Of a stretch of DNA of 64,000 nucleotides, positions 18,971 through 28,267 are shown piece by piece; the stretch's first letter is position 1, and each line of letters begins with the position of its first letter. Under the pieces are notes generated by a model. The model was not told where the DNA came from, did not search any database, and saw nothing but the letters and a program-made list of their open reading frames with translations. Position numbers and translations under genes: made by a program. The DNA comes from Candidatus Nitrotoga sp. BS (lineage in GTDB: Bacteria; Pseudomonadota; Gammaproteobacteria; Burkholderiales; Gallionellaceae): assembly GCF_927797785.1 (NCBI RefSeq), contig NZ_CAKMLL010000035.1, forward strand, positions 1 through 64,000, in the 5' to 3' direction.

Positions 18971-21181
18971 ATGAGTTTAGATCTTGATCAAGCACTGCAA
19001 ACTTACATCGCCGAAGCACGAGAACTACTGCAAGATATGGAGGATTCGTTGCTGCGGCTTGAAGCGGATCCGAGTGATGCCGACACAATTGGCGCTATAT
19101 TTCGAGCCGCGCATACTATTAAGGGATCAGCGGGTTTGTTCGGATTAGATCCCATCGTCAGTTTCACGCATATTGTAGAAGATGTGCTGGACAGAGTACG
19201 CGATGGAGACGTTGTTATTGAGGCCAATCTGATCGCGGTATTACTCGAAAGCGGCGATCACATGTTACACCTGGTTGACGTAGTTGCCGCTCAAGGTGGG
19301 CAATTGGATGCCGAAGCCATTGCTCGGGAAAGTGGTTTGCGTATCCGGCTGCAAGATTATCAAGCTAATCAGGATAGCTCAAAGTCAAATAATGTAGTTC
19401 AAGTGGAAACTGAAGCTTCATTTCAATCCAGCGGGGGTGGTTTTGTAGAGACAGACAATTGGCACATCTCATTGCGTTTCGGCGAGAACGTAATGAGAGA
19501 CGGGATGGATCCACTTTCTTTTCTCCGTTATTTGTCTACTCTTGGAGAAATTGTTTCCATTACTACCATGTTCGATGCTCTGCCGCCTGCAGATAAAATG
19601 GACGCAGAATCGTGCTATCTCGGTTTTGAAATTGACTTTAAGTCGGATGCGGACAAGGCGACTATCGCGGGAGTGTTTGAATTCGCGCGGGAAGGCAGCC
19701 TTATTCATATTCTGCCGCCGCATAGCAAGCTGACGGAATACATCGACTTAATTCGTTCATTTCCAGAAAATGAAACGCGCTTGGGCGAAATCCTGGTGTC
19801 CACAGGGGCGCTCACCCAACAGGAACTGGAAGATGGGCTAAGCGAACAGCAAACCAGCACCCGTTCGGACGGTTCTACAACGCCGCTGGGTGAAATTTTG
19901 GTAGATCAACGCTCGGTCGAACATGAAGTCGTGCAAGCCGCACTGGATAAGCAAACTCAGTCCAAAGATAGTAAAAGCAAGGAAAACCGTTACATCCGCG
20001 TGCATGCCGACAAGCTGGACGAATTGATCAATATGGTAGGGGAGTTGGTGATAGCCGGAGCGGGTGTAAGTTTGCTTGCCCAACGTGTTAGCGATAACGG
20101 ACTCCAAGAAGCAACTTCAGTGATGTCTGGGCTAGTGGAGGAAATACGCGATGGCGCATTGCGTCTGCGTATGGTGCCCATCGGTGAAACCTTCAGCCGT
20201 TTTCAGCGCGTGGTGCGTGATGTTGGCCGCGAGCTTGGCAAAGACATTGAACTGGTAATTACCGGTGCAGAGACCGAGCTGGACAAGACCGTTGTAGAAA
20301 AGATTGGAGATCCACTTATGCATCTGGTGCGTAATGCAATGGATCACGGTATCGAGTCTGCTTCAATCCGTCAGGCCGTGGGTAAGCCCGCTAAAGGTAC
20401 GTTGCGGCTTAACGCCTACCACGATTCGGGAAGCATCGTGATTGAAATTGTTGATGATGGAGGCGGCCTTAATCGTGACCGAATTTTGCAAAAGGCCAGA
20501 GAACGCGGCTTGATTGCCCCTAATGTAACGCCACCTGATAGTGAAATCTACAACATGATTTTTGAGGCAGGTTTCTCTACTGCAGAAGCGATAACCAATC
20601 TTTCAGGTCGAGGCGTAGGGATGGATGTGGTTAAACGTAACATCACTGCACTGCGCGGCACCGTAAGTTTGGATAGTGCGGTAGGCCAGGGCACTACAGT
20701 CAGTATTCGCTTGCCACTTACCCTCGCGATTATCGACGGCTTTTTGGTAGGGGTAGGAAAGTCCAGCTACATAGTGCCGCTGGACATGGTGCAGGAATGT
20801 ATTGAACTTTCTGAAAAAGATCGCCAGGAGACGCGTGAGCGCAGCTATCTTAATCTGCGCGGCGAGGTATTGCCCTTTGTGAAGCTGCGTGATCATTTTG
20901 AAGTGGAGAGTATTGGTGGCTCGCGGCGTGAGAACGTGGTTGTAGTGAGCTGCGCAGGACAAAAAGCAGGGCTGGTGGTAGATGAATTAATGGGTGAATT
21001 TCAGACCGTGATCAAACCACTGGGCAAAATTTTCAGTACCCTGCGCGGCATCAGTGGCTCGACCATACTCGGTAGCGGCGAAGTGGCGCTGATATTGGAT
21101 GTGCCATCGTTGGTTCACCAGGCGGTCAATCAGGAATCACAAAAGGTTTCAACCAGGCAATTGTCTCATTCAGTAATGTAG
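18971..21181 (+). CDS. cheA: Chemotaxis histidine kinase CheA
   Basis: 736 residues. P1 (HPt) has the phospho-accepting His in FRAAHTIKGSAGLFG near residue 46. The dimerisation domain P3 follows at about 345–405 (DELINMVGELVI). The ATPase P4 carries the N box LVRNAMDHGIES near 455, the G1 box DDGGGLNR near 498 and the G2 box LSGRGVGMDVVKRNI near 545. The CheW-like P5 domain is C-terminal. A degenerate linker of about 250 residues between P1 and P3 includes a repeated motif LGEIL-V at 275 and 313. Confidence 0.95.
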   Translation: MSLDLDQALQTYIAEARELLQDMEDSLLRLEADPSDADTIGAIFRAAHTIKGSAGLFGLDPIVSFTHIVEDVLDRVRDGDVVIEANLIAVLLESGDHMLHLVDVVAAQGGQLDAEAIARESGLRIRLQDYQANQDSSKSNNVVQVETEASFQSSGGGFVETDNWHISLRFGENVMRDGMDPLSFLRYLSTLGEIVSITTMFDALPPADKMDAESCYLGFEIDFKSDADKATIAGVFEFAREGSLIHILPPHSKLTEYIDLIRSFPENETRLGEILVSTGALTQQELEDGLSEQQTSTRSDGSTTPLGEILVDQRSVEHEVVQAALDKQTQSKDSKSKENRYIRVHADKLDELINMVGELVIAGAGVSLLAQRVSDNGLQEATSVMSGLVEEIRDGALRLRMVPIGETFSRFQRVVRDVGRELGKDIELVITGAETELDKTVVEKIGDPLMHLVRNAMDHGIESASIRQAVGKPAKGTLRLNAYHDSGSIVIEIVDDGGGLNRDRILQKARERGLIAPNVTPPDSEIYNMIFEAGFSTAEAITNLSGRGVGMDVVKRNITALRGTVSLDSAVGQGTTVSIRLPLTLAIIDGFLVGVGKSSYIVPLDMVQECIELSEKDRQETRERSYLNLRGEVLPFVKLRDHFEVESIGGSRRENVVVVSCAGQKAGLVVDELMGEFQTVIKPLGKIFSTLRGISGSTILGSGEVALILDVPSLVHQAVNQESQKVSTRQLSHSVM

Positions 21182-21226
21182 TAACCCACAAATTTAATTA
21201 ATAAATAATAACTAAGGATATAAATC

Positions 21227-22867
21227 ATGTTTAAGAATATGAAAATAGGTATGCGTTTGGGATTGGGTTTCGGTCTGGTGGTGATTTTACTGCTGATTAC
21301 TGCGGCCTTAGCTATCACCCGGCTGTCGCAACAGAATGAGACTCTGAATCTGGTGGTGAATGATAGGTATATGAAGTTAGCATTGGTTGGGGAAATCAAG
21401 AGTGGAACCACCGCTATCGCCATCTCATTAAGAAACATGATTCTCACAGATAATCGTGATGACCGCCAGAAACAAGAGGAATCAATCACTAAAGCGCGGA
21501 CAAATATACTAGAAAATGTTGAAAAACTGCAAAAAGTGCTTACTTTGCCACGTGGAAAGGAGTTGTTACAGGGTCTTAATGATGCCAGAGTCAAATATGT
21601 AGATGGCTACAAGTATCTGATTGGGATGATAAATGAAGGTAAAAAAGACGAATCGCGAGCATATTTGAGTAACGAGCTGCGTCCTGTTTTGGCGGCATAC
21701 CAATTAAAGTTGGATGCATTGAGCGACTTTCAAAAAGAGTTAGTGCAGACGTCCGTCAAGGAAGCCGGCGAAAGCTACAACACTGCACGCAGCATGATGC
21801 TGGTGTTAGCGGCCATCGCCTTTGCATTGGCCGTAGGCATCGCTTTCTGGGTTACACGCAGCATAACCGGGCCACTTAATATAGCCGTAAATGTATCAAA
21901 CCGCTTGGCCGAAGGTGATCTGACTGCAAATATAGAGGTGACATCTAAAGATGAGACGGGTCTATTACTTGCAGCCATGCAAAACATGGTGGGTAAATTG
22001 TCACAAGTTGTTACCGAAGTGCGTGGCGCGTCAGACGGTCTTTCCAGTGCTTCTGAAGAAGTAAGTGCGACTGCTCAATCCATAAGCCAGGCTACTAGCG
22101 AACAGGCCGCCAGTGTGGAAGAAACCAGTGCCTCGGTCGAGCAGATGAGTGCTTCCATCAATCAAAATACCGAAAATGCAAAAGTCACCGATGGTATGGC
22201 CAGCAAAGCTGCCAAGGAAGCGACCGAAGGGGGCGAGTCGGTGCAGCAGACCGTGTCTGCCATGAAAGACATCGCCAAAAAAATCAGCATTATTGATGAC
22301 ATTGCCTATCAAACTAATTTGTTGGCACTCAATGCCGCTATCGAAGCCGCACGTGCGGGTGAGCATGGCAAGGGTTTTGCAGTGGTGGCAGCAGAAGTAC
22401 GCAAACTGGCAGAACGCAGCCAGGTGGCGGCGCAGGAAATCGGCGAACTGGCGTCCAGTAGCGTGCATATGGCGGAGAAGGCGGGCAAGTTGTTGGATGA
22501 AATGGTGCCTTCCATCAACAAGACTTCTGACCTGGTACAAGAGATCAGTGCTGCATCGGAAGAACAGTCTTCAGGTGTGGGTCAAATCAATACCGCTATG
22601 AGTCAATTGAGCCAGATCACCCAGCAGAATGCATCTGCATCAGAAGAACTGGCAGCTACCGCTGAAGAAATGAGCGGACAGGCGGAGCAACTACAACAGA
22701 CGATGGAATTCTTTAAAATTGGAACGAATGCCAGCGGCAGTCAACGCAAGGCAGCGGTGAACAGGGTGGCGGCGGACAATAACAAAACTACACGTTCAGC
22801 TAAGGTAAAGACTGGCATGCACGCCCTCGCTGGCATCCCAAATGAAGCTGAATTTGCCAGATTTTAA
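21227..22867 (+). CDS. Transmembrane methyl-accepting chemotaxis protein
   Basis: 546 residues. TM1 near residues 8–30, a periplasmic four-helix-bundle type ligand domain (31–188), TM2 near 189–211, a HAMP domain, then the cytoplasmic signalling domain. The hairpin tip is [20 protein letters not shown] near 365. Glu/Gln-rich methylation helices flank it ([20 protein letters not shown]). No C-terminal CheR/CheB tether pentapeptide is visible. The signalling half is almost identical to that of the receptor at 29915–31534, suggesting duplication. Confidence 0.94.
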   Translation: MFKNMKIGMRLGLGFGLVVILLLITAALAITRLSQQNETLNLVVNDRYMKLALVGEIKSGTTAIAISLRNMILTDNRDDRQKQEESITKARTNILENVEKLQKVLTLPRGKELLQGLNDARVKYVDGYKYLIGMINEGKKDESRAYLSNELRPVLAAYQLKLDALSDFQKELVQTSVKEAGESYNTARSMMLVLAAIAFALAVGIAFWVTRSITGPLNIAVNVSNRLAEGDLTANIEVTSKDETGLLLAAMQNMVGKLSQVVTEVRGASDGLSSASEEVSATAQSISQATSEQAASVEETSASVEQMSASINQNTENAKVTDGMASKAAKEATEGGESVQQTVSAMKDIAKKISIIDDIAYQTNLLALNAAIEAARAGEHGKGFAVVAAEVRKLAERSQVAAQEIGELASSSVHMAEKAGKLLDEMVPSINKTSDLVQEISAASEEQSSGVGQINTAMSQLSQITQQNASASEELAATAEEMSGQAEQLQQTMEFFKIGTNASGSQRKAAVNRVAADNNKTTRSAKVKTGMHALAGIPNEAEFARF

Positions 22868-22879
22868 TAGGAGACAGCC

Positions 22880-23419
22880 ATGGGCGCACTAGTTAAAAAA
22901 GAAATTCATGCAGCCGTTTCGCAGCAGGAAGAGGGGCAATATCTAACCTTCCTGATTGGCGGTGAAATGTTTGCCATCAGTATCTTGGGCATTAAAGAGA
23001 TCATTGAGTACGGTAACCTTACGACCGTACCGATGATGCCGGATTTTATCCGCGGGGTGATTAATTTACGGGGCGCAGTTGTGCCGGTAGTGGACATGTC
23101 GGCGCGCTTTGGTCGCACGACATCCGAAGTTACGCGGCGTAGCTGTATCGTCATAATTGAAGTTGAAGCGGATGAAGAAAAACAGGATGTTGGAGTAGTA
23201 GTGGATTCGGTATCAGAAGTTCTGGAAATACCGGCAGCTGAAATTGAACCGGCACCGAGCTTTGGTGCCAGGATCCGGGCTGACTTTATCAACGGTATGG
23301 GTAAAGTGAATGGCAAGTTCGTCATTATTCTAAATGCTGACCGCGTGTTGTCGGTGGATGAAATGGCCAAGCTTTCAGGGATAAGTAGTTCGGAGATCAC
23401 TCAGGCAGAGCTAGTGTAA
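22880..23419 (+). CDS. cheW: Chemotaxis adaptor CheW
   Basis: 179-residue adaptor linking receptors to CheA. It has YLTFLIGGEMFAISILGIKE near residue 22, the hallmark FIRGVINLRGAVVPVVDM near 56, and VVDSVSEVLEIPAAEIEPAP. Starts 12 bp after mcp behind GGAG. Confidence 0.95.
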   Translation: MGALVKKEIHAAVSQQEEGQYLTFLIGGEMFAISILGIKEIIEYGNLTTVPMMPDFIRGVINLRGAVVPVVDMSARFGRTTSEVTRRSCIVIIEVEADEEKQDVGVVVDSVSEVLEIPAAEIEPAPSFGARIRADFINGMGKVNGKFVIILNADRVLSVDEMAKLSGISSSEITQAELV

Positions 23420-23563
23420 GAGGGATAACACTCACGGTGGACGACGGATGGGAAAATACAGGTGTAACTAACCAGAAATCCAACCTGATGTTCTCTGCTA
23501 CGGCAGTAGCACACATCCTTGGCAGATCAACCATTCACAATTAACGGTAGAACAAAAAAGCTA

Positions 23564-24370
23564 ATGAATACCCAAACTCTAAGAGATGATGAGTTTAATC
23601 AGTTTCGTACATGGCTACATCGTACCGCCGGAATTAATCTTTCTGATGCAAAGAAAGCGTTGGTTGCTGGCCGTCTGTCGAAGCGGCTGAAGCATCATGA
23701 TTTGACCAGCTATGGTGATTATTTCCGGCTGATTACTCAAAGTACACAAGCAGCAGAATTGCAGGTTGCATTAGATCTGCTTACCACCAACGAGACCTAT
23801 TTTTTTCGCGAGCCCAAACATTTCGATTTTCTGCGCGGGCAGGTTTTGCCCAAGGTACAAGCAGGAAAAACATTTCGTTTGTGGAGCGCAGCCAGCTCGA
23901 CCGGCGAGGAACCTTATAGTCTTGCGATGACACTTGCCGATGGCTTGTCTAGCACGCCCTGGGAAATCGTCGCGTCCGACATCAGTGTTCGAGTTCTTGA
24001 AAAAGCCCGCTCTGGCCACTATGACATGGAACGGGCGCACAATATTCCGCAGTCTCTGCTCTCGAAGCATTGTCTAAAGGGTACCGGCTCTCAAGACGGC
24101 ACTTTCATGATTGAGCGCAGCCTGCGCAGTCGCATGCAATTCATGCAGATTAATCTGAATACAGCACTGCCGAAGTTGGGGGAATTTGACGTTATTTTTC
24201 TGCGTAATGTCATGATCTATTTTGATACAGATACAAAACGTCAGGTTGTCGCACGCATGTTGCCGTTGCTGAAGCAAGATGGTTATTTCATTGTCAGTCA
24301 TTCTGAAAGCCTTAACGGGATCACCGATGGGCTGAAATTAGTTACGCCGTCTATATACCGCAAGCCATGA
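23564..24370 (+). CDS. cheR: Chemotaxis receptor methyltransferase CheR
   Basis: SAM-dependent methylation of receptor glutamates. From ATG 23564 the protein has 268 residues: an N-terminal helical domain (DDEFNQFRTWLHRTAGINLS), then NETYFFREPKHFDFLR, the SAM-binding WSAASSTGEEPYSLAM, and DVIFLRNVMIYF. The frame also opens at a TTG (23519), which adds 15 atypical residues. It overlaps cheD by 4 bp. Confidence 0.94.
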   Translation: MNTQTLRDDEFNQFRTWLHRTAGINLSDAKKALVAGRLSKRLKHHDLTSYGDYFRLITQSTQAAELQVALDLLTTNETYFFREPKHFDFLRGQVLPKVQAGKTFRLWSAASSTGEEPYSLAMTLADGLSSTPWEIVASDISVRVLEKARSGHYDMERAHNIPQSLLSKHCLKGTGSQDGTFMIERSLRSRMQFMQINLNTALPKLGEFDVIFLRNVMIYFDTDTKRQVVARMLPLLKQDGYFIVSHSESLNGITDGLKLVTPSIYRKP

Positions 24371-24894
24371 AAATACCGCAAGCCAAGAAAAAACCCGACT
24401 TTGTCCTTGATATATTTTTGCAGCCGGGCGATTTCCATTTCGGCGATGCGGAGACCAGCATCCGCACTGTGCTGGGGTCGTGCATCGCCATTACTGTGTG
24501 GCACCCCAAGCGCCTAATCGGTGGCATGTGTCACTACATGCTGCCGGGTGGGCGGCGTATAGAGCCGGACAGGCTGAACGGCAAGTATGCAGACGAGGCG
24601 ATATTGATGTTTTTGCGTGAAGTAAAGCGCAGTAAAACGATTATTGATGATTATGAAGTCAAGATATTTGGAGGCGGTAACATGTTTCCTAATATCGTTA
24701 AAAAAGAGAATAGCGGGGAGGTCGGGAAAAAAAATGTGCAAATGGCAAAAATACTCACCGATCTGCACGGCTTTAAAGTTATTGCGCACGATGTGGGTAA
24801 AACCGGTCACAGAAATGTGATCTTTGATATCTGGAGCGGTCATGTCTGGGTTAAGCATGTGAGCAAGGCGTTGGAATATCAAAGCCAGGAGTAA
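24367..24894 (+). CDS. cheD: Chemoreceptor glutamine deamidase CheD
   Basis: 175 residues. Deamidates receptor glutamines to glutamates. The catalytic triad positions are visible: Thr in SIRTVLGSC, Cys in GSCIAITVWHP near residue 39, and His in GGMCHYMLPG near 56. Also KIFGGGNMF. Its ATG overlaps the cheR stop and cheB follows after 6 bp, so R–D–B form one unit. Confidence 0.94.
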   Translation: MKIPQAKKKPDFVLDIFLQPGDFHFGDAETSIRTVLGSCIAITVWHPKRLIGGMCHYMLPGGRRIEPDRLNGKYADEAILMFLREVKRSKTIIDDYEVKIFGGGNMFPNIVKKENSGEVGKKNVQMAKILTDLHGFKVIAHDVGKTGHRNVIFDIWSGHVWVKHVSKALEYQSQE

Positions 24895-24900
24895 AATAAA

Positions 24901-25974
24901 ATGAAAAAAATAAAGGTGTTACTGGTTGACGACTCGGCGGTAGTGAGACAGGTGTTGCAAGCGGTATTGGATCAGGAACCGGACATTCATGTCATTGGTG
25001 CAGCATCCGATCCAATTTTTGCTATGGAAAAGCTTACTCGCGAATGGCCGGATGTGATCGTGTTGGACGTGGAGATGCCGCGCATGGACGGCATTACCTT
25101 CCTAAAGAAGATTATGGCCGAACACCCCACGCCAGTGGTAATTTGTTCTACGCTTACGGAAAAGGGCGCGGAAACTACTATGCAGGCGCTTGCGGCCGGA
25201 GCAGTTGAAATTATTACCAAACCCAAAGTCGGGTTGAAAAGTTTTTTGCAGGAATCATCCAACGATCTAGTGGGTGCGGTGAGGGCGGCTGCACAGGCCA
25301 ATGTCAGGCGTCAGGTCAGAGTTGCCGCCCCGTTACCACAAGTGGCGGAGAAACTTAATGCCGATGCCATACTTTCAGCAAGCACAGCTCATTCTATGGC
25401 GCAGACCACTGAGCGTATTGTTGCCATCGGTACCTCGACCGGTGGTACACAGGCTCTGGAAGCCGTGCTGACAGCACTGCCGCGAGTGTGCCCCGGCATA
25501 GTTATCGTGCAACATATGCCGGAAAAATTTACTGCCTTATTTGCTTCACGCCTTAACGGTCTTTGCCAAATTGAAGTGAGAGAGGCAAAAAATAACGATC
25601 GCGTTATTCCAGGTCTCGCCCTGATTGCTCCCGGTGGCAAGCATATGTTACTTAAGCGCAGCGGCGCGTATTACCATGTTGAAGTGGTGGATGGCCCTTT
25701 GGTTAACCGCCATCGTCCGTCAGTGGATGTTCTGTTTCGCTCGGTAGCCAAGTTTGCGGGAAAAAATGCCACCGGCATCATTATGACTGGTATGGGTGAC
25801 GATGGTGCACGAGGACTGAAAGAAATGCTGGACGCTGGTGCTCCCACGGTAGCGCAGGATGAAGCAACGTGTGTTGTGTTCGGTATGCCCAAGGAAGCCA
25901 TTAAGATGGGCGCCGCAAAAAAGGTGGTGCCTTTGCATGAAATGCACTGGGCTATTTTGGGAAAATCCACGTAA
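24901..25974 (+). CDS. cheB: Protein-glutamate methylesterase CheB
   Basis: 357 residues: receiver domain (1–125) with VDDSAVVRQ and the phospho-Asp in [11 protein letters not shown] near 57, a linker, then the methylesterase domain (about 170–355). The catalytic Ser is in [12 protein letters not shown], His in [10 protein letters not shown] and Asp in [11 protein letters not shown]. Last gene of the che operon. No cheZ is present in the window. Confidence 0.95.
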   Translation: MKKIKVLLVDDSAVVRQVLQAVLDQEPDIHVIGAASDPIFAMEKLTREWPDVIVLDVEMPRMDGITFLKKIMAEHPTPVVICSTLTEKGAETTMQALAAGAVEIITKPKVGLKSFLQESSNDLVGAVRAAAQANVRRQVRVAAPLPQVAEKLNADAILSASTAHSMAQTTERIVAIGTSTGGTQALEAVLTALPRVCPGIVIVQHMPEKFTALFASRLNGLCQIEVREAKNNDRVIPGLALIAPGGKHMLLKRSGAYYHVEVVDGPLVNRHRPSVDVLFRSVAKFAGKNATGIIMTGMGDDGARGLKEMLDAGAPTVAQDEATCVVFGMPKEAIKMGAAKKVVPLHEMHWAILGKST

Positions 25975-25984
25975 CTATAGGCTG

Positions 25985-26129
25985 ATGGAAGATACACGAT
26001 GATACGGTCTTTGTATTGCCTGACCTGAGTCGCCATCTTAAACAGATTGAAAATTATGCTGATGGGTTAAGTCGAGATCAGTTCAGAGTGTTTGCCCAGT
26101 ATTTTATGAGGAAGAGAATGAAATGTTAA
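25985..26129 (+). pseudogene. Coding-like 3' gene remnant (unidentified)
   Basis: Open frame of about 47 codons with no start codon of its own. It contains FVLPDLSRHLKQIENYADGL and a basic helical end, and its stop overlaps the start of the next gene. Composition and helix-like periodicity look protein-coding, which suggests the 3' end of a lost gene. I do not recognise the family. Confidence 0.3.
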
Positions 26130-26839
26130 CTAAAATTAATACGCTTTTGGCATTAACAATATCAAGTTTATTTGTCTCGGGCCCAGTTAATGCTGCAAAA
26201 GATATAAACGATACCCAAACTTGGGGCACTGCAACAGCGACTGGTAGTCTAGCGTCTTTTCATCCAGCATTAACTAATTTTAAATACTGGGCAGAAATTC
26301 AAGGGCGTTTTGGCGATGACACGTCGCGCTTTTCTCAAGCGATCATTCGTTCCGGGATAGGTTATGCGCTGAACAATACAACGAGTGCCTGGGTAGGTTA
26401 TGCTTTTGTTCCCACTGCAGCACCATTTTCAAAAATTACATTCAACGAACGAAGAGTTTGGCAACAATTATTATGGAACGATAAGCTTTCGTTTGGAACT
26501 GCCAGCAGTCGGAGTCGTCTGGAAGAACGTTTAGTGCCTCGTTTAGGTGATGATACCGCACTGCGTTTTCGTCAAATGTTTAAAATATCGGTGCCGCTGA
26601 TTGCAGCTCCATCCTACAGCATAGTGGCAAGCGATGAGTATTTCTTAAATCTCAACAACGTCGACTGGGGGCCTCGTAAAGGTTTCGATCAAAATAGAGC
26701 TTTTATAGGGGTAGGCTACAATTTAAGCAGCAAAATTAAAACCGAAATCGGTTATATGAACCAGTATATTAATAGGCCACTTACCTCAATAAATCGAAAC
26801 GACCATATTTTATCGATTAACTTTTATTTCAATAATTAA
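26123..26839 (+). CDS. Probable outer-membrane beta-barrel protein, DUF2490-like
   Basis: 238 residues with a signal peptide (hydrophobic LLALTISSLFVSGPVNAAKD, cleavage near AA-KD). The mature part alternates short aromatic beta strands: KYWAEIQGRFGDD near 51, NNTTSAWVGYAFVP, RVWQQLLWNDKLSFG, RLEERLVPRLGDDTALRFRQ, ending with a strand rich in Phe/Tyr. The Glu-Glu-Arg and RFRQM pattern resembles the DUF2490 family of small barrel proteins of unknown role. GGAAGAG precedes the ATG. A decayed IS3 element follows 125 bp downstream. Confidence 0.7.
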   Translation: MLTKINTLLALTISSLFVSGPVNAAKDINDTQTWGTATATGSLASFHPALTNFKYWAEIQGRFGDDTSRFSQAIIRSGIGYALNNTTSAWVGYAFVPTAAPFSKITFNERRVWQQLLWNDKLSFGTASSRSRLEERLVPRLGDDTALRFRQMFKISVPLIAAPSYSIVASDEYFLNLNNVDWGPRKGFDQNRAFIGVGYNLSSKIKTEIGYMNQYINRPLTSINRNDHILSINFYFNN

Positions 26840-26964
26840 ATACAATTTCATTCGGATGTCCTCGCCAGAAGCTATCTGGAAGATGCGTTATATCAGCGAT
26901 TTTAACATTGAGAGGTGGCCTCACAAATTCAGACAGTTTGATAAGTGAGGTCGGTTGTCAATAA

Positions 26965-28187
26965 TGGACACCAACGGGTTTATGCCGCCAACCTGTGTTC
27001 ATAGAATTGATGCTCAAATGCGACAGGAGACAGATATCCTAAACGTGCCTGTTTGCGCTGCCGCCGGTAAAATATTTCGATGTATTCGGTGATGGCCTGA
27101 ATGGCCTCGGCGCAGGTCTTGAAGCGCCGGTGGTGCACTAATTCATTTTGAGTAATCCCCAGAAGCTTTCCATGGGGGCGTTGTCGTAGCAGTTTCCCCG
27201 GCGCGACATCGATGGCACCATGCCAAACTGATCGAGCAATTTTCTGTACTTATGAGCGCAATACTGGCTACCCCGATCCGAGTGGTGTATCAGTCCGCGC
27301 GGTGGGCGTTTTGTCGCTATACCGCGAAACAACGATTGGCTGACCAAGTTTTGGTCATGCGCTCGCTCATGACGTAGCCCACCAGATCGCCACTGAACAA
27401 ATCTTTGTGGCCTGCCAGATAGAGCCAACCCTCATCCGTCGGGATGTAGGTGATGTCGGTCACCGAGATCTGATTGGGGGCGGTCGCCTTGAATGTCTGC
27501 TCCAGCAAATTTGGCGCAACCGGCATGACGTGATCCGGGTTCGTCGTCGCCTTGAACTTGCGTTTTTGTTTGCAGCGTACCCCCAATTTCCTACGAATGC
27601 ATTTGATGCTGTGAACACTGGTATTGACGCCATTTTCAGCCAAATCTTCCTTGAGTCGCTCTAGACCATAGGTCTAGCGGGTGTGCTGGTGGGCAGCTCG
27701 GATTTCCACTTCCAGTCGTCCCTCCTTCTGTACCCGTTTTGATGGTGAACGCCCAAGCCAAGCGGTATAACCGCTCGGCGAAACTTCGTAGATATGGCAC
27801 ATAAACGGCACCGGGTCATCCCCCTGACATTCCTTCATCATCGCGTACTTCACCGCACTTCCCTGGCAAAGTACGCTGCCGCTTTTTTTAACAGGTCGCG
27901 CTCCATTTTGATTTCCGCCAGTTCACGTTGGGTCTTGGTTAGGCCCAGTTCAATCTCGGTTAACGGCCGTTGTGTCTTGCCGACATCGCCCAATTTGCAC
28001 GGCCTTTAACCAATACTTCAATGTGGAACAGGCATCGACAAACGCCGCGCCGCTTCCTTCGGGCTTAACCCTTCTTCTGTGACTTGCTTGACCGCCTGTT
28101 CACGAAATTCTTTGCTGTAAATTGTGTTGGGTATTCTTTGCTTCATCTCACACCTCCGTTTCAAGTTTAACAAAACGTTGGTGTCCA
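26965..28187 (-). mobile_element. IS3-family insertion sequence, decayed
   Basis: About 1.22 kb, bounded by the inverted repeat TGGACACCAACG at 26965–26976 and CGTTGGTGTCCA at 28176–28187. It carries orfA/orfB-type transposase reading frames on the minus strand with several disruptions. No obvious 3–4 bp target duplication is seen at the outer edges. Confidence 0.85.
26980..28146 (-). pseudogene. IS3-family transposase (orfA/orfB), frameshifted
   Basis: OrfA starts at 28146 (MKQRIPNTIYSKEFREQAVK, a helix-turn-helix). It breaks after about 35 codons. OrfB is recognisable in pieces: KRKFKATTNPDHVMPVAPN, the first catalytic Asp in VTDITYIPTDEGWLYLAGH, the second in LIHHSDRGSQYCAHKY, the Glu in APMESFWGLLK. 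The last piece, with LVHHRRFKTCAEAIQAITEY and RKQARLGYLSP, is in another frame. A CAG-to-TAG change interrupts the RxTYG segment near 27675. The frame shifts at about 27330 and 27140 mean it is inactive. Confidence 0.88.
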
Positions 28188-28267
28188 TTTCTCTCAGCTT
28201 ACCTCGCACACTGTAGTTGATTGACCTTGAGCTGTAACTTGCTCCCACCTATCTAAAAGTTACTGTG

